This document shows, in pieces, positions 35,735-44,024 of a DNA stretch of 64,000 nucleotides. Source of the stretch: Sphingomonas sp. (lineage in GTDB: Bacteria; Pseudomonadota; Alphaproteobacteria; Sphingomonadales; Sphingomonadaceae); NCBI RefSeq assembly GCF_004799495.1, contig NZ_SSMY01000005.1, positions 46,508-110,507 on the forward strand, written 5' to 3'. The notes under the pieces were generated by a model. The model made no database searches. It worked only from the letters and a program-made list of their open reading frames with translations, and was not told where the DNA came from. The number at the start of each line of letters is the position of its first letter. The stretch's first letter is position 1. The translations under genes and the position numbers were made by a program.

Positions 35735-37120
35735 ATGCCCGCCGCCCCGCAAGCTTATCGGCCCGAAACCGCGATCCTCGAACTTGGCGACGCGTTCTAC
35801 GATCTGGTCGCGGCGGCGGACTTCCCGCAGACGATCCTGCGCTTCCGCAACGACCGCGCGGCGGCGGAGGTTGGACTGGATTCGCTTACCGTCGCAGAGT
35901 GGATCGCGCATTTCGGACGCTTCGCTCCCCTGCCCGGCACGCTGCAGCAACCGCTCGCGCTCCGCTATCACGGGCATCAGTTCCGCGTGTACAATCCGGA
36001 CATCGGGGACGGGCGCGGGTTCCTGTTCGCGCAGATGCGCGACGGCGCGAACCGCTTGATGGACCTCGGTACCAAGGGATCGGGGCAGACGCCCTACAGT
36101 CGATTCGGCGATGGGCGGCTGACGCTCAAGGGCGGGGTGCGCGAAGTGCTCGCCACCGAAATGCTCGAGGCGCTCGGGGTGTCGACCTCACGCAGTTTCT
36201 CGCTGATCGAAACCGGTGAAGCGCTCGAGCGTGGCGACGAGCCCTCGCCGACGCGATCGGCCGTACTCGTGCGACTGAGCCACAGCCATATCCGCATCGG
36301 CATGTTCCAGCGGCTCGCCTATTTCCGCGAGGCGGACAATCTCCGTGCGCTCACTGCCTATGTCCTGCGCCACCTCTACGACGAGGAACCGGGCGAGGAC
36401 GCTCCCGTCCGCTTGCTCGACCTCGTCGTCCAGCGCACCGCGCGCCTCGCGGCAAGCTACATGGCGGCCGGGTTCGTCCATGGTGTGCTCAATTCGGACA
36501 ACATCAACGTCACCGGCGAAAGCTTCGATTACGGCCCGTGGCGGTTCAACCCGACCTGGGACCCGGCCTTCACCGCCGCCTATTTCGACCATCAGGGGCT
36601 GTACGCGTTCGGCCGCCAGCCCGAGGCGATCCATTGGGACGCGATGCAGCTCGCGGTCGCTTTGCGCCCGATCTGCGAGGCCGAGCCGCTGATCGCGGTG
36701 CTCGACACGTTCGGCGACCATTACCAGCGCGCGGTCAGCAACGCGATCCTGTGGCGGCTCGGCCTGACGCCGCGCGATCCCGACAGTGACCGCGCCCTGG
36801 TCCAGACGATCGAGCCGGTGCTGCGAGGTACTGCCACTCTGATCGACCGGTTCTTCTTCGATGCGTTCGGCGGCGTCCTGCCCGACAGCTACGGCGAGGA
36901 ATGGACCGACGCGCGCGCCGCGCTCGCCACCTACGCCCCGCACATCAACCGCCGCTCGCATCCTTACTGGTCCGGCGAGCCCTGTTCGATGCTGATCGAC
37001 GAGGTCGAATCGATCTGGTCGGCGATCGACGAAAATGACGACTGGGCGCCGTTCCACGCCAAGATCGCCGCGATCCGCACGATGGGCGAAGCGCTGGCGG
37101 ACGCCGCGCCGACTCGCTAG
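35735..37120 (+). CDS. selO: Protein adenylyltransferase SelO (YdiU/UPF0061)
   Basis: SelO is a pseudokinase-fold enzyme that transfers AMP to protein hydroxyls and is linked to redox control. The 461-residue protein carries the flipped-nucleotide-site block DLGTKGSGQTPYSRFGDGRL, GGVREVLATEML, the metal-binding HGVLNSDNINVTGESFDYGP (about residue 250), and FNPTWDPAFTAAYFD. The C terminus lacks the selenocysteine/cysteine seen in some eukaryotic members, as is usual in bacteria. astD starts 11 bases after its stop, so they form one transcription unit. Confidence 0.94.
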   Translation: MPAAPQAYRPETAILELGDAFYDLVAAADFPQTILRFRNDRAAAEVGLDSLTVAEWIAHFGRFAPLPGTLQQPLALRYHGHQFRVYNPDIGDGRGFLFAQMRDGANRLMDLGTKGSGQTPYSRFGDGRLTLKGGVREVLATEMLEALGVSTSRSFSLIETGEALERGDEPSPTRSAVLVRLSHSHIRIGMFQRLAYFREADNLRALTAYVLRHLYDEEPGEDAPVRLLDLVVQRTARLAASYMAAGFVHGVLNSDNINVTGESFDYGPWRFNPTWDPAFTAAYFDHQGLYAFGRQPEAIHWDAMQLAVALRPICEAEPLIAVLDTFGDHYQRAVSNAILWRLGLTPRDPDSDRALVQTIEPVLRGTATLIDRFFFDAFGGVLPDSYGEEWTDARAALATYAPHINRRSHPYWSGEPCSMLIDEVESIWSAIDENDDWAPFHAKIAAIRTMGEALADAAPTR

Positions 37121-37131
37121 GACAGCGGCGA

Positions 37132-38550
37132 ATGCCCGAGTTGATCTCCCACGAACCAGCGACCGGCGCCGAATTGTGGCGCGGCAGTATCGGCGACGCC
37201 GATGCCGAAGTCGCGGTCGCGCGCGCCAGCTGGCCCGAATGGGCGGCCAAGCCGGTCACTTTCCGGATCGAAACACTGCGCCGCTACGCCAACGTCGTGC
37301 GCGCGAAGGCGGACGCGTTCGCCGACCTGATCGCGCGCGAAACCGGCAAGCCTTTATGGGAGGCCAAGACCGAAGTCGCCTCGGTCATCGCCAAGGTCGA
37401 TATCTCCGTCGCGGCCTATTCGGAGCGCACCGGCCAGCGCCGGATGGAAGCCGATGCCGGCAGCCGGATGGCGTTGCGCCACAAGCCGCACGGCGCGCTG
37501 GCGGTGCTCGGCCCGTACAATTTCCCGGCGCACCTGCCGAACGGACACATCGTGCCCGCGCTGATCGCGGGCAATGCCGTCATCTTCAAGCCATCCGAAA
37601 AGACCCCCGCATCGGGCGCAATGCTGATCGAATGCCTGCGCGAGGCGGGCGTGCCGGACGGCTGCGCGCGGCTGCTGATCGGCGGCCCGTCGGAGGGCAA
37701 GGCGCTCGCCGCGCATCCCGATATCGACGGGCTCCTGTTCACCGGGTCGGCGCACACCGGGCTCGCGCTCAACCGCCAGTTCGCGAGCCATCCCGAAAAG
37801 ATCCTCGCGCTCGAAATGGGCGGCAACAACCCGATCATCGTGTGGGACACGCCCGACCTCTACGCCGCCGCGGTGCTGGTCGTGCAATCGGCGTTCACCA
37901 GCGCGGGTCAGCGCTGCACCGCGGCGCGGCGGCTGATCGTCGACGAGGCTTTATACCAGCCGTTGATGACCGAGCTCGGCAAGATCGTCGACCGGCTGAT
38001 CGTCGGCGCGCCGCACGACAACCCGGCGCCGTTCATGGGACCGGTGATCGACAACGACACCGCCGACCTGCTGACCGAAAGCTTTCTCGAACTGATGATG
38101 CGCGGCGGCAAGCCGATCCGCCACTTGGAGCGCCCGCAGCCCAATTTGCCCTTCCTCCATCCCGGCATCCTCGACGTGACGGGAATGAACGACCGCCCCG
38201 ACATCGAGTTGTTCGGCCCGATCCTGCAAGTCGTCCGCGCGCTCGATTTCGACGAGGCGATCGCGGAGGCGAACAACACCCGCTACGGCCTGTCGGCGAG
38301 CCTGATCAGCCAGACCCCAGATCTTTACAACCGCTTCTGGGCCAACGCCCGCGCGGGGATCGTCAACTGGAACAAGCCGACCAATGGCGCCAGTTCGGGC
38401 GCACCGTTCGGCGGGATCGGCTGGTCGGGCAACCACCGGCCCAGTGCTTATTATGCGGCGGATTATTGCGCGTACCCGGTGGTCTCGAACGAGGCCGATT
38501 CGGCGCGCGCGAGCATCGGCATCGGGTTGCGCGACTACGAAGTCGAATAA
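37132..38550 (+). CDS. astD: N-succinylglutamate 5-semialdehyde dehydrogenase
   Basis: AstD oxidises succinylglutamate semialdehyde in the arginine succinyltransferase pathway. The 472-residue protein has VLGPYNFPAHLPNGHIVPAL (AstD-type), the base Glu in LALEMGGNNP and the catalytic Cys in SAGQRCTAARR (about residue 261). The C-terminal NWNKPTNGASSGAPFGG is characteristic of AstD. No other ast genes are present here; it is instead coupled to selO. Other ALDH activities are possible but the family match is good. Confidence 0.9.
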   Translation: MPELISHEPATGAELWRGSIGDADAEVAVARASWPEWAAKPVTFRIETLRRYANVVRAKADAFADLIARETGKPLWEAKTEVASVIAKVDISVAAYSERTGQRRMEADAGSRMALRHKPHGALAVLGPYNFPAHLPNGHIVPALIAGNAVIFKPSEKTPASGAMLIECLREAGVPDGCARLLIGGPSEGKALAAHPDIDGLLFTGSAHTGLALNRQFASHPEKILALEMGGNNPIIVWDTPDLYAAAVLVVQSAFTSAGQRCTAARRLIVDEALYQPLMTELGKIVDRLIVGAPHDNPAPFMGPVIDNDTADLLTESFLELMMRGGKPIRHLERPQPNLPFLHPGILDVTGMNDRPDIELFGPILQVVRALDFDEAIAEANNTRYGLSASLISQTPDLYNRFWANARAGIVNWNKPTNGASSGAPFGGIGWSGNHRPSAYYAADYCAYPVVSNEADSARASIGIGLRDYEVE

Positions 38551-38600
38551 CGCTTCGCCGCGGCCGGGCTTGCAACCTTCCGCGACTTGCCTAGTTTAGG

Positions 38601-38752
38601 ACTTGCGGACCGGGCCCCTCTGGCGAGGGCTTTCAAGCCTTCGTGATGTCGGACCGCATCGAGGTTAGCTCGGTGCAGGTTCGGTTGCCTTTTCCCCCGG
38701 CTCCAACTCCTCCATCGCAGCTGACCTCGATCGATAAACCATCGATGGAGTG
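38601..38752 (+). promoter_or_regulatory. Structured leader RNA upstream of ydcH-ybhL, candidate ybhL leader
   Basis: The 210-base gap contains conserved-looking RNA elements: hairpin CCCTC-tggc-GAGGG (38616-38629), and a 12-base stem ATCGAGGTTAGC (38658-38669) with GCTGACCTCGAT (38720-38731), one G-U pair. A second hairpin TCGAT-aaacc-ATCGA (38731-38745) abuts the GGAG ribosome binding site (38747-38750). A leader motif upstream of ybhL genes is known in Alphaproteobacteria (ybhL leader, Rfam RF00520), and ybhL is the second gene here. Matching to that model is from context, not a search. A weak promoter TTGCAA/TAGTTT lies at 38570-38597. Confidence 0.6.
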
Positions 38753-38760
38753 GCTTTGTA

Positions 38761-38979
38761 ATGACGAACCTTATCGAGCGGCTGATCGCCGCCCACCAGC
38801 TCATCAACCGAGAGATTCGCCGCGAACTGGCGCGCATTGCGCCCGACGCGCTGCGGCTGCGCGAGCTCAAGAAGCGCCGTCTCGCGATCAAGGATCGGCT
38901 GTTCCGGCATGTCCCCGACGCGGCCGAGATGCGGCGCGTGGCGCGGATCGCGCTCGCCCGCCGTGCGGCGACGGTTTGA
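38761..38979 (+). CDS. YdcH family (DUF465) small helical protein
   Basis: A 72-residue, highly charged protein with two predicted helices (LIERLIAAHQLINREIRREL and LRLRELKKRRLAIKDRLFR). The LREL/K-KRRLAIKD pattern is that of the DUF465/YdcH family, whose role is unknown. It lies downstream of the structured leader, has GGAG ten bases before its ATG, and is followed 13 bases later by the Bax-inhibitor gene. The C-terminal 20 residues are Arg/Ala rich. Confidence 0.85.
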   Translation: MTNLIERLIAAHQLINREIRRELARIAPDALRLRELKKRRLAIKDRLFRHVPDAAEMRRVARIALARRAATV

Positions 38980-38992
38980 GGAGGGCGAAGCG

Positions 38993-39703
38993 ATGAACAC
39001 TTACACCCCCTTCTCCCGCCTGGCGCAGTCGAGCGCGGCGTTCGACGCCGAGTTGCGCGGCTACATGCTGGGGATCTACCGCAACATGGGGCTCGGCCTT
39101 GCGCTGACCGGACTCGTCGCGCTGGCGGTGGCCGCGACGCCGCCGCTCAGCGCGCTGATCTTCGGCACCCCGCTCAAATGGGTGGCGATCTTCGCGCCGC
39201 TCGCCTTCGTGATGTTCTTCAGCTTCCGGATCGAACGGATGACCACAGCGCGGGCACGCACCGCCTTCTTCGCGTTCGCCGCAGTTATGGGCGTGTCGAT
39301 GGCGAGCCTCTTCCTGGTCTTCACCAAGCTCAGCATCGCCAGCGCCTTCTTCACGGCGGCCGCGATGTTCGCCGGGTTGAGTCTTTGGGGCTACACCACG
39401 AAGCGCGACCTGACGGGGCTAGGCTCGTTCCTGATGGTCGGGCTGATCGCGGTGATCGGGGTCAGCCTGATCAACCTCTTCCTCGGGTCGTCCGCGCTGC
39501 AAATGCTGATCTCAGTCGTCGGTGTCGTGGTGTTCGCCGGGCTGACCGCGTGGGACACGCAGCGGCTCAAGAGCGAATTCGTCCAGTTCCGTGGGAGCCA
39601 AGCGCTCGACAAGATGGCGATCATGGGCGCGCTGTCGCTCTATCTGAACCTGATCAACATGTTCCAGTTGCTGCTCGGCCTGATGGGCCAGCGGGAGGAG
39701 TGA
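38993..39703 (+). CDS. ybhL: Bax inhibitor-1/YccA/YbhL family membrane protein
   Basis: A 236-residue protein with seven predicted membrane helices. It starts with a soluble FDAELRGYMLGIYRNMG segment, then the helices, and shows the UPF0005 signature region GLTAWDTQRLKSEF near the C terminus with the conserved Asp. Family members conduct protons or calcium and, in E. coli (YccA), inhibit FtsH. The ATG at 38993 follows GAGGAGGG. It sits between ydcH and a zinc-ribbon gene in one operon under the leader RNA. Confidence 0.92.
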   Translation: MNTYTPFSRLAQSSAAFDAELRGYMLGIYRNMGLGLALTGLVALAVAATPPLSALIFGTPLKWVAIFAPLAFVMFFSFRIERMTTARARTAFFAFAAVMGVSMASLFLVFTKLSIASAFFTAAAMFAGLSLWGYTTKRDLTGLGSFLMVGLIAVIGVSLINLFLGSSALQMLISVVGVVVFAGLTAWDTQRLKSEFVQFRGSQALDKMAIMGALSLYLNLINMFQLLLGLMGQREE

Positions 39704-39704
39704 G

Positions 39705-39956
39705 ATGACCGGATTCAACTGCCCCGTCGACGGCGCGACTCTGGTGCCGATCGAGCGCCAGGGGATCGAGATCGACCATTGCCCGACGTGTCGCGGCGTG
39801 TGGCTCGACCGCGGCGAGCTCGACAAGATCATCGAGCGGTCGGCGGCCGCAGCACCGGTCGCGGCGGCGTTCGATCGGCGCCTGTCGTACGACGATCGCT
39901 ACGACCCGCATCCGCCGAAACGCAAGCGGTCGCTCCTCGAGGATCTGTTCGACTGA
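39705..39956 (+). CDS. zf-TFIIB domain protein
   Basis: An 83-residue protein with an N-terminal zinc ribbon: C6 (NCPVDG) and C26-x2-C29 (HCPTCRGVWLDRGELDKI). The WLDRGEL sequence is the hallmark of the zf-TFIIB family. The first CxxC is CPVD, a frequent variant. The C-terminal part is flexible, with a basic PPKRKRS and an acidic end. The role is unknown. It starts one base after the ybhL stop, so it is part of that operon. Confidence 0.88.
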   Translation: MTGFNCPVDGATLVPIERQGIEIDHCPTCRGVWLDRGELDKIIERSAAAAPVAAAFDRRLSYDDRYDPHPPKRKRSLLEDLFD

Positions 39957-39964
39957 TCCTCACC

Positions 39965-40001
39965 GGGGCGGGCGTGGCAAAAGTTCCGCTACGCCCGCCC
40001 C
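39965..40001 (+). terminator. Hairpin after the zf-TFIIB gene
   Basis: GGGGCGGGCGT (39965-39975) pairs perfectly with ACGCCCGCCCC (39991-40001) around a 15-base loop. There is no T-run, so it may be an imperfect terminator or an RNA stabiliser between the ybhL operon and the sulfur genes. Confidence 0.55.
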
Positions 40002-40049
40002 AACCAACCGTGCGTTGCCGCAACGGCCTCACACGACCATTTCGCGGCG

Positions 40050-40841
40050 ATGGCAACGCTTCTCGATCCGCAGGCGCGCGGGCGCGTCATTCTGGTCGGC
40101 GCCGGTCCCGGCGATCCCGGTCTGCTCACCGTTCGCGCGGTGGAGGCGCTGAAAGGCGCCGACGTCGTCGTTCACGACGGGCTGATCGACCCGCGCGTCC
40201 TCGACCTTGCGCCGCGCGAGGCGCACCGCATCTCGGTCGCCAAGCAGCGCGCCAAGCACACCCTACCGCAGGACGCGATCAACGCGCTGATCGTCGCGCA
40301 CGTCCGCACCGGCGCGACCGTCGTGCGGCTGAAAGGCGGCGACCCGTTCATCTTCGGGCGCGGCGGCGAGGAGGTCGAGGCAGTCCGGAGCGCCGGGTTG
40401 CCGGTCGAGGTGATCCCGGGCGTATCCGCGGCGCTCGGCTGCGCGGCGGAGGCGATGCTGCCGCTCACCCACCGCGATCATTCGTCGGCGGTCAGCTTCG
40501 TCGCGGGTCAGTGCAAGGGGCTCGCCGATCAGGACTGGTCGGGGCTCGCCGGCAAGGGCCGCACGCTCGTCATCTACATGGGCGTCGCGACCTGCCCCGA
40601 CATCGCCGACAAATTGATGGCCGACGGCGTCGCGCCCGACATGCCCGTAGCGGTGCTGGAGAAGGGCACGCTCGACGGTAGCCGCGCGATCAAGACCCTG
40701 CTCGCCGACCTCGGCCCGATGGTCGAGCGCGAGAAGGTGCAAAGCCCGGCGATCATCGTCGTCGGCGACGTGGTCGAGCTGTCCGATGCCGAGGACAAGC
40801 TCGCGCGCTGGGCGCGCGTGGCCGAGGCGGCGGCGGCATGA
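40050..40841 (+). CDS. cobA: Uroporphyrinogen-III C-methyltransferase (siroheme synthesis)
   Basis: This 263-residue SAM-dependent enzyme makes precorrin-2, the precursor of siroheme needed by sulfite reductase. Motifs: VILVGAGPGDPGLLT, VVRLKGGDPFIFGRGGEE and VIPGVSAALGCAAEA are those of the SUMT family. Only the methyltransferase domain is present; the dehydrogenase/ferrochelatase (CysG N-terminal part) must lie elsewhere. The gene heads a coupled sulfur operon; its TGA overlaps the DUF2849 start (ATGA). Confidence 0.94.
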   Translation: MATLLDPQARGRVILVGAGPGDPGLLTVRAVEALKGADVVVHDGLIDPRVLDLAPREAHRISVAKQRAKHTLPQDAINALIVAHVRTGATVVRLKGGDPFIFGRGGEEVEAVRSAGLPVEVIPGVSAALGCAAEAMLPLTHRDHSSAVSFVAGQCKGLADQDWSGLAGKGRTLVIYMGVATCPDIADKLMADGVAPDMPVAVLEKGTLDGSRAIKTLLADLGPMVEREKVQSPAIIVVGDVVELSDAEDKLARWARVAEAAAA

Positions 40842-41134
40842 AGCTGCTCACCGGCAACGACCTGCCCACGGGCGACGTCATCTGGTGGACCGGCCAGGGA
40901 TGGTCGCGCCACGTCGAGGATGCGGTGGATGTCGGCGACAAGGGCGAGGCGATCCTCCACGCCGAGGACGGTGCGTGCCGCGTCAATGGCGGCGCGATCA
41001 TCGACGCGACCGAAACGCCCGACGGCCCCCGTCCCGCGCACATCAAGGACCGCATCCGCGCGCTCGGACCCACGGTGCGGCCCGATCTGACGCTCAAGCC
41101 GAGCGATCCAACCGCCGGCGATTGGGTGATCTGA
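40838..41134 (+). CDS. DUF2849 protein of the sulfite reductase operon
   Basis: A 98-residue soluble protein beginning MKLLTGNDLPTGDVIWW and ending PTAGDWVI. It matches the DUF2849 family, which in alphaproteobacteria sits beside cysI. It has no recognisable catalytic motif. Both ends overlap neighbours (ATGA with cobA, TGATG with cysI), which points to strict co-translation and perhaps a role in siroheme or sulfite reductase handling. That role is inference. Confidence 0.88.
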   Translation: MKLLTGNDLPTGDVIWWTGQGWSRHVEDAVDVGDKGEAILHAEDGACRVNGGAIIDATETPDGPRPAHIKDRIRALGPTVRPDLTLKPSDPTAGDWVI

Positions 41135-42768
41135 TGTACCGCTACGACCAATACGACCAGGCGATCGTCGATGCGCGCGTCGAGGAATTCCGCGACCAGG
41201 CGCGCCGCCGGCTCGCCGGGCAATTGACCGACGATCAGTTCAAGCCGCTGCGCTTGAAGAACGGGCTCTACCTCCAGCTTCACGCGTACATGCTGCGCGT
41301 CGCGATCCCTTATGGCACGCTCGACAGCCGCCAGATGCGGATGCTCGGCCACATCGCGCGCAAGTACGACCGCGGCTACGGCCATTTCACCACGCGGCAG
41401 AACCTCCAGTACAATTGGATCAAGCTGGAGGAGGCCGCGGACATCCTCGCCGACTTGGCAACTGTCGAGATGCACGCGATCCAGACCAGCGGCGAGAGCA
41501 TCCGCAACCTGTCGTCGGACCAATATGCCGGCGCCGCGGCGGACGAAGTGTGCGACCCCCGCCCCTGGGCCGAGCTGATCCGGCAAGCGACGACCTTCCA
41601 CCCCGAATTCAGTTACCTGCCGCGCAAGTTCAAGATCGCGGTGACTGCGGCAGATGAAGACCGGGCGGCGATCCGGCTGCACGATATCGGGCTAAAGCTG
41701 GTGAAGAACGACGCCGGTGAACTCGGTTTTGAAGTCTATATCGGCGGCGGCATGGGGCGCACGCCGTTCGTCGCGCCGCTGATCCGGCCGTTCCTGCCCG
41801 CCGATCACCTGTTCTCGTACATCGAGGCGGCGTTGCGCGTGTGGAACATGGGCGGGCGCCGCGACAATATCCACAAGCAGCGAATCAAGATCCTCGTCCA
41901 CGAACTCGGCCAGGAGGAATTCACCCGCCGCGTCGAGGCCGAATGGCAGGCAATCCTCAAGAACGGCTCCGACGTGCCGCGCGCCGAGTTCGACCGCATC
42001 GCAGCCTATTTCGCGCCACCGCCGTTCGAGACCGGCCTCTCGGACGACATCGACCGCAGCGATCCCGATTTCGCGCTCTGGGTCGCCCAGAACGTCAAGC
42101 CGCACAAGGCGCCGGGCTATGCCATCGTCAATATCAGCCTGAAGCCGGTCGGCGGCATTCCCGGCGATGCGTCGGCCGAGCAGATCGAACTGATGGCCGA
42201 CCTCGCCGAACGCTACAGCTTCGACGAACTGCGCGTGACGCACGCGCAGAACATCGTCCTGCCGCATGTCCGCAAGGCCGACCTCTATGCGCTGTGGCAG
42301 ATGCTCGAGGCGAACGGCCTCGCCACCGCCAATCTCGACCTGATCAGCGACATCATCGCGTGCCCGGGGCTCGATTATTGCAGCCTCGCCAACGCGCGCT
42401 CGATCCCGGTCGCGCAGAAGATCGCGACGCGCTTCGCCGATCTCGGCCGCCAGCGCGAACTGGGCGAACTCAAGCTCAAGATTTCGGGCTGCATCAATGC
42501 CTGCGGCCACCACCATGCCGGGCATATCGGCATCCTGGGGGTCGATAAGAAAGGCACCGAGAATTACCAATTGCTGCTCGGCGGATCGGGCGCGGAGGAT
42601 GCCAGCCTCGGCAAGATCACCGGCCCCGGCTTCAACGAGGACGGCCTGGTCGACGCGGTCGAGCGCGTGACCGACAAATATCTCGCGCTGCGCGAGGACG
42701 GCGAACGCTTCCTCGACACCTATCGCCGCGTCGGGTTCGATCCATTCAAGGAGGCGATCTATGGGTGA
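41134..42768 (+). CDS. cysI: Sulfite reductase, siroheme/4Fe-4S subunit
   Basis: The 544-residue enzyme reduces sulfite to sulfide with six electrons. It has two ferredoxin-like half domains with the RQNLQYNWIKLEEA siroheme-binding segment, and the cluster ligands C410-x5-C416 (CPGLDYC) and C453-x3-C457 (GCINAC). The following HHHAGHIGILGVDKKG is typical of nitrite/sulfite reductases. The gene is preceded by DUF2849 and overlaps DUF934, the standard alphaproteobacterial arrangement for assimilatory sulfite reductase. No CysJ flavoprotein gene is adjacent. Confidence 0.95.
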   Translation: MYRYDQYDQAIVDARVEEFRDQARRRLAGQLTDDQFKPLRLKNGLYLQLHAYMLRVAIPYGTLDSRQMRMLGHIARKYDRGYGHFTTRQNLQYNWIKLEEAADILADLATVEMHAIQTSGESIRNLSSDQYAGAAADEVCDPRPWAELIRQATTFHPEFSYLPRKFKIAVTAADEDRAAIRLHDIGLKLVKNDAGELGFEVYIGGGMGRTPFVAPLIRPFLPADHLFSYIEAALRVWNMGGRRDNIHKQRIKILVHELGQEEFTRRVEAEWQAILKNGSDVPRAEFDRIAAYFAPPPFETGLSDDIDRSDPDFALWVAQNVKPHKAPGYAIVNISLKPVGGIPGDASAEQIELMADLAERYSFDELRVTHAQNIVLPHVRKADLYALWQMLEANGLATANLDLISDIIACPGLDYCSLANARSIPVAQKIATRFADLGRQRELGELKLKISGCINACGHHHAGHIGILGVDKKGTENYQLLLGGSGAEDASLGKITGPGFNEDGLVDAVERVTDKYLALREDGERFLDTYRRVGFDPFKEAIYG

Positions 42769-43186
42769 TCCCTTGCGCTTCCGCGACGACGACGCGGCCG
42801 AGGAACCGGCCGTCACGCTCGATGCGTTTCTCGATCAGCGCGATGCGACGGCGGTGCGGCTCGAAGCTGGCGAAGATCCCCGCGCGCTCCTGCCGCACCT
42901 CGGCCAGCTCGCGCTGATCGAGATCGACTTCCCGCGCTTCCGCGACGGACGCGGCTATTCGTCGGCACGCGTGTTGCGCGAGGCGGGCTATACCGGCGAA
43001 CTCCGCGCCGCGGGCGATGTGCTGGTCGACCAGATCGATCATATGCGCCGCTGCGGGTTCGACAGCTTCGCACCCTACGCGCCGATCGACCCGGCGGTGC
43101 TAAAGGCGTCGCTCGAACGCTACGAATATCGCTATCAACCCGCCGCCGACGACGCGGTCCCGGTGTGGAAGCTGCGGCATGGCTAG
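42761..43186 (+). CDS. DUF934 protein of the sulfite reductase operon
   Basis: A 141-residue soluble protein with LALIEIDFPRFRDGRGYSSA and LVDQIDHMRRCGFDSF, the signature of DUF934, sometimes called an oxidoreductase because it always neighbours cysI. No cofactor motif is visible. It overlaps cysI by eight bases and cysH by eight bases. Its likely role is an accessory factor of sulfite or sulfate reduction. Confidence 0.9.
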   Translation: MGDPLRFRDDDAAEEPAVTLDAFLDQRDATAVRLEAGEDPRALLPHLGQLALIEIDFPRFRDGRGYSSARVLREAGYTGELRAAGDVLVDQIDHMRRCGFDSFAPYAPIDPAVLKASLERYEYRYQPAADDAVPVWKLRHG

Positions 43187-43937
43187 CGCGCTGCGCAAGA
43201 TCGACCTGATCGACACCGCGCCGGCCTTCACCCAGGCCGACGCCGACCGCCTCAACGCGCGGTTCGCGGGGGTCGAGACGCTGACGATGCTGCGCGCGCT
43301 TTTCGCCGAAGGCATTCTCGGCAACACCGCCGTGGTGTCGTCGTTCGGCACCGAGAGCGCGGTGCTGCTGCACCTGATGGCGCGCGCCGACCCCGCCACG
43401 CCGGTGATCTTCGTCGATACGCTACGGATGTTTCCGGAAACGCTTGCCTATCGCGATACGCTGCTCGCGGCATTCGGGCTGCGCAACGGCCATACGATCA
43501 CCCCCGATCCGCTCGTCCTGGCGGAGAAGGACGCGCAACGGCTGCGCTGGTCATACGATCCCGACGGCTGCTGCGCGATCCGCAAGGTCGAGCCGCTCGC
43601 GCGCGCCAAGGCCGGGCTCGACAGCTGGATTTCGGGGCGCAAGGCGTTCCAGTCGCACACGCGCCAGAACATCGCGCGGTTCGAGGTCGAGGACGGCCGG
43701 CTGAAGGTCAACCCGCTCGGCGACTGGGTGAAGGCCGATCTCGACGCCTATTTCGCCGAGCACGATTTGCCGCGTCATCCGCTCGAGGTCGACGGCTACG
43801 CCTCGGTCGGGTGCCAGCCGTGCACGTCGAAAGTGCTGCCCGGCGAAGACCCGCGCGCGGGCCGCTGGCGCGGGTGGGACAAGACCGAATGCGGCATTCA
43901 CGTGCCCGAGAAACCGGGCGAGGAGCCGGTTTTCTGA
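43179..43937 (+). CDS. cysH: Phosphoadenosine/adenosine phosphosulfate reductase (Fe-S type)
   Basis: A 252-residue reductase that releases sulfite from (phospho)adenylyl sulfate. The PP-loop-like SSFGTESAVLLHLM is present. Cysteines C131/C132 (GCCAIRK) and C212-x2-C215 (GCQPC) form the 4Fe-4S ligand set of the APS-using type, and the catalytic Cys is C238 (ECGIH). The substrate is therefore probably APS rather than only PAPS. It ends the cobA-DUF2849-cysI-DUF934-cysH operon; the REP palindrome follows. Confidence 0.93.
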   Translation: MASALRKIDLIDTAPAFTQADADRLNARFAGVETLTMLRALFAEGILGNTAVVSSFGTESAVLLHLMARADPATPVIFVDTLRMFPETLAYRDTLLAAFGLRNGHTITPDPLVLAEKDAQRLRWSYDPDGCCAIRKVEPLARAKAGLDSWISGRKAFQSHTRQNIARFEVEDGRLKVNPLGDWVKADLDAYFAEHDLPRHPLEVDGYASVGCQPCTSKVLPGEDPRAGRWRGWDKTECGIHVPEKPGEEPVF

Positions 43938-43942
43938 AACTT

Positions 43943-44016
43943 CGCCATTGCGAGCGCAGCGAAGCAATCCAGACGCCCGCGCGACGCTGGATTGCTTCGC
44001 TACGCTCGCAATGGCG
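43943..44016. repeat. Interspersed REP-like palindrome, copy 3
   Basis: Two 30-base arms (43943-43972 and 43987-44016) are inverted copies with a single mismatch, around a 14-base centre. It lies between the stops of convergent cysH and dnaB and can act as their terminator. It is the best preserved of the three copies in the window. Confidence 0.92.
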
Positions 44017-44024
44017 GGTGGAAG

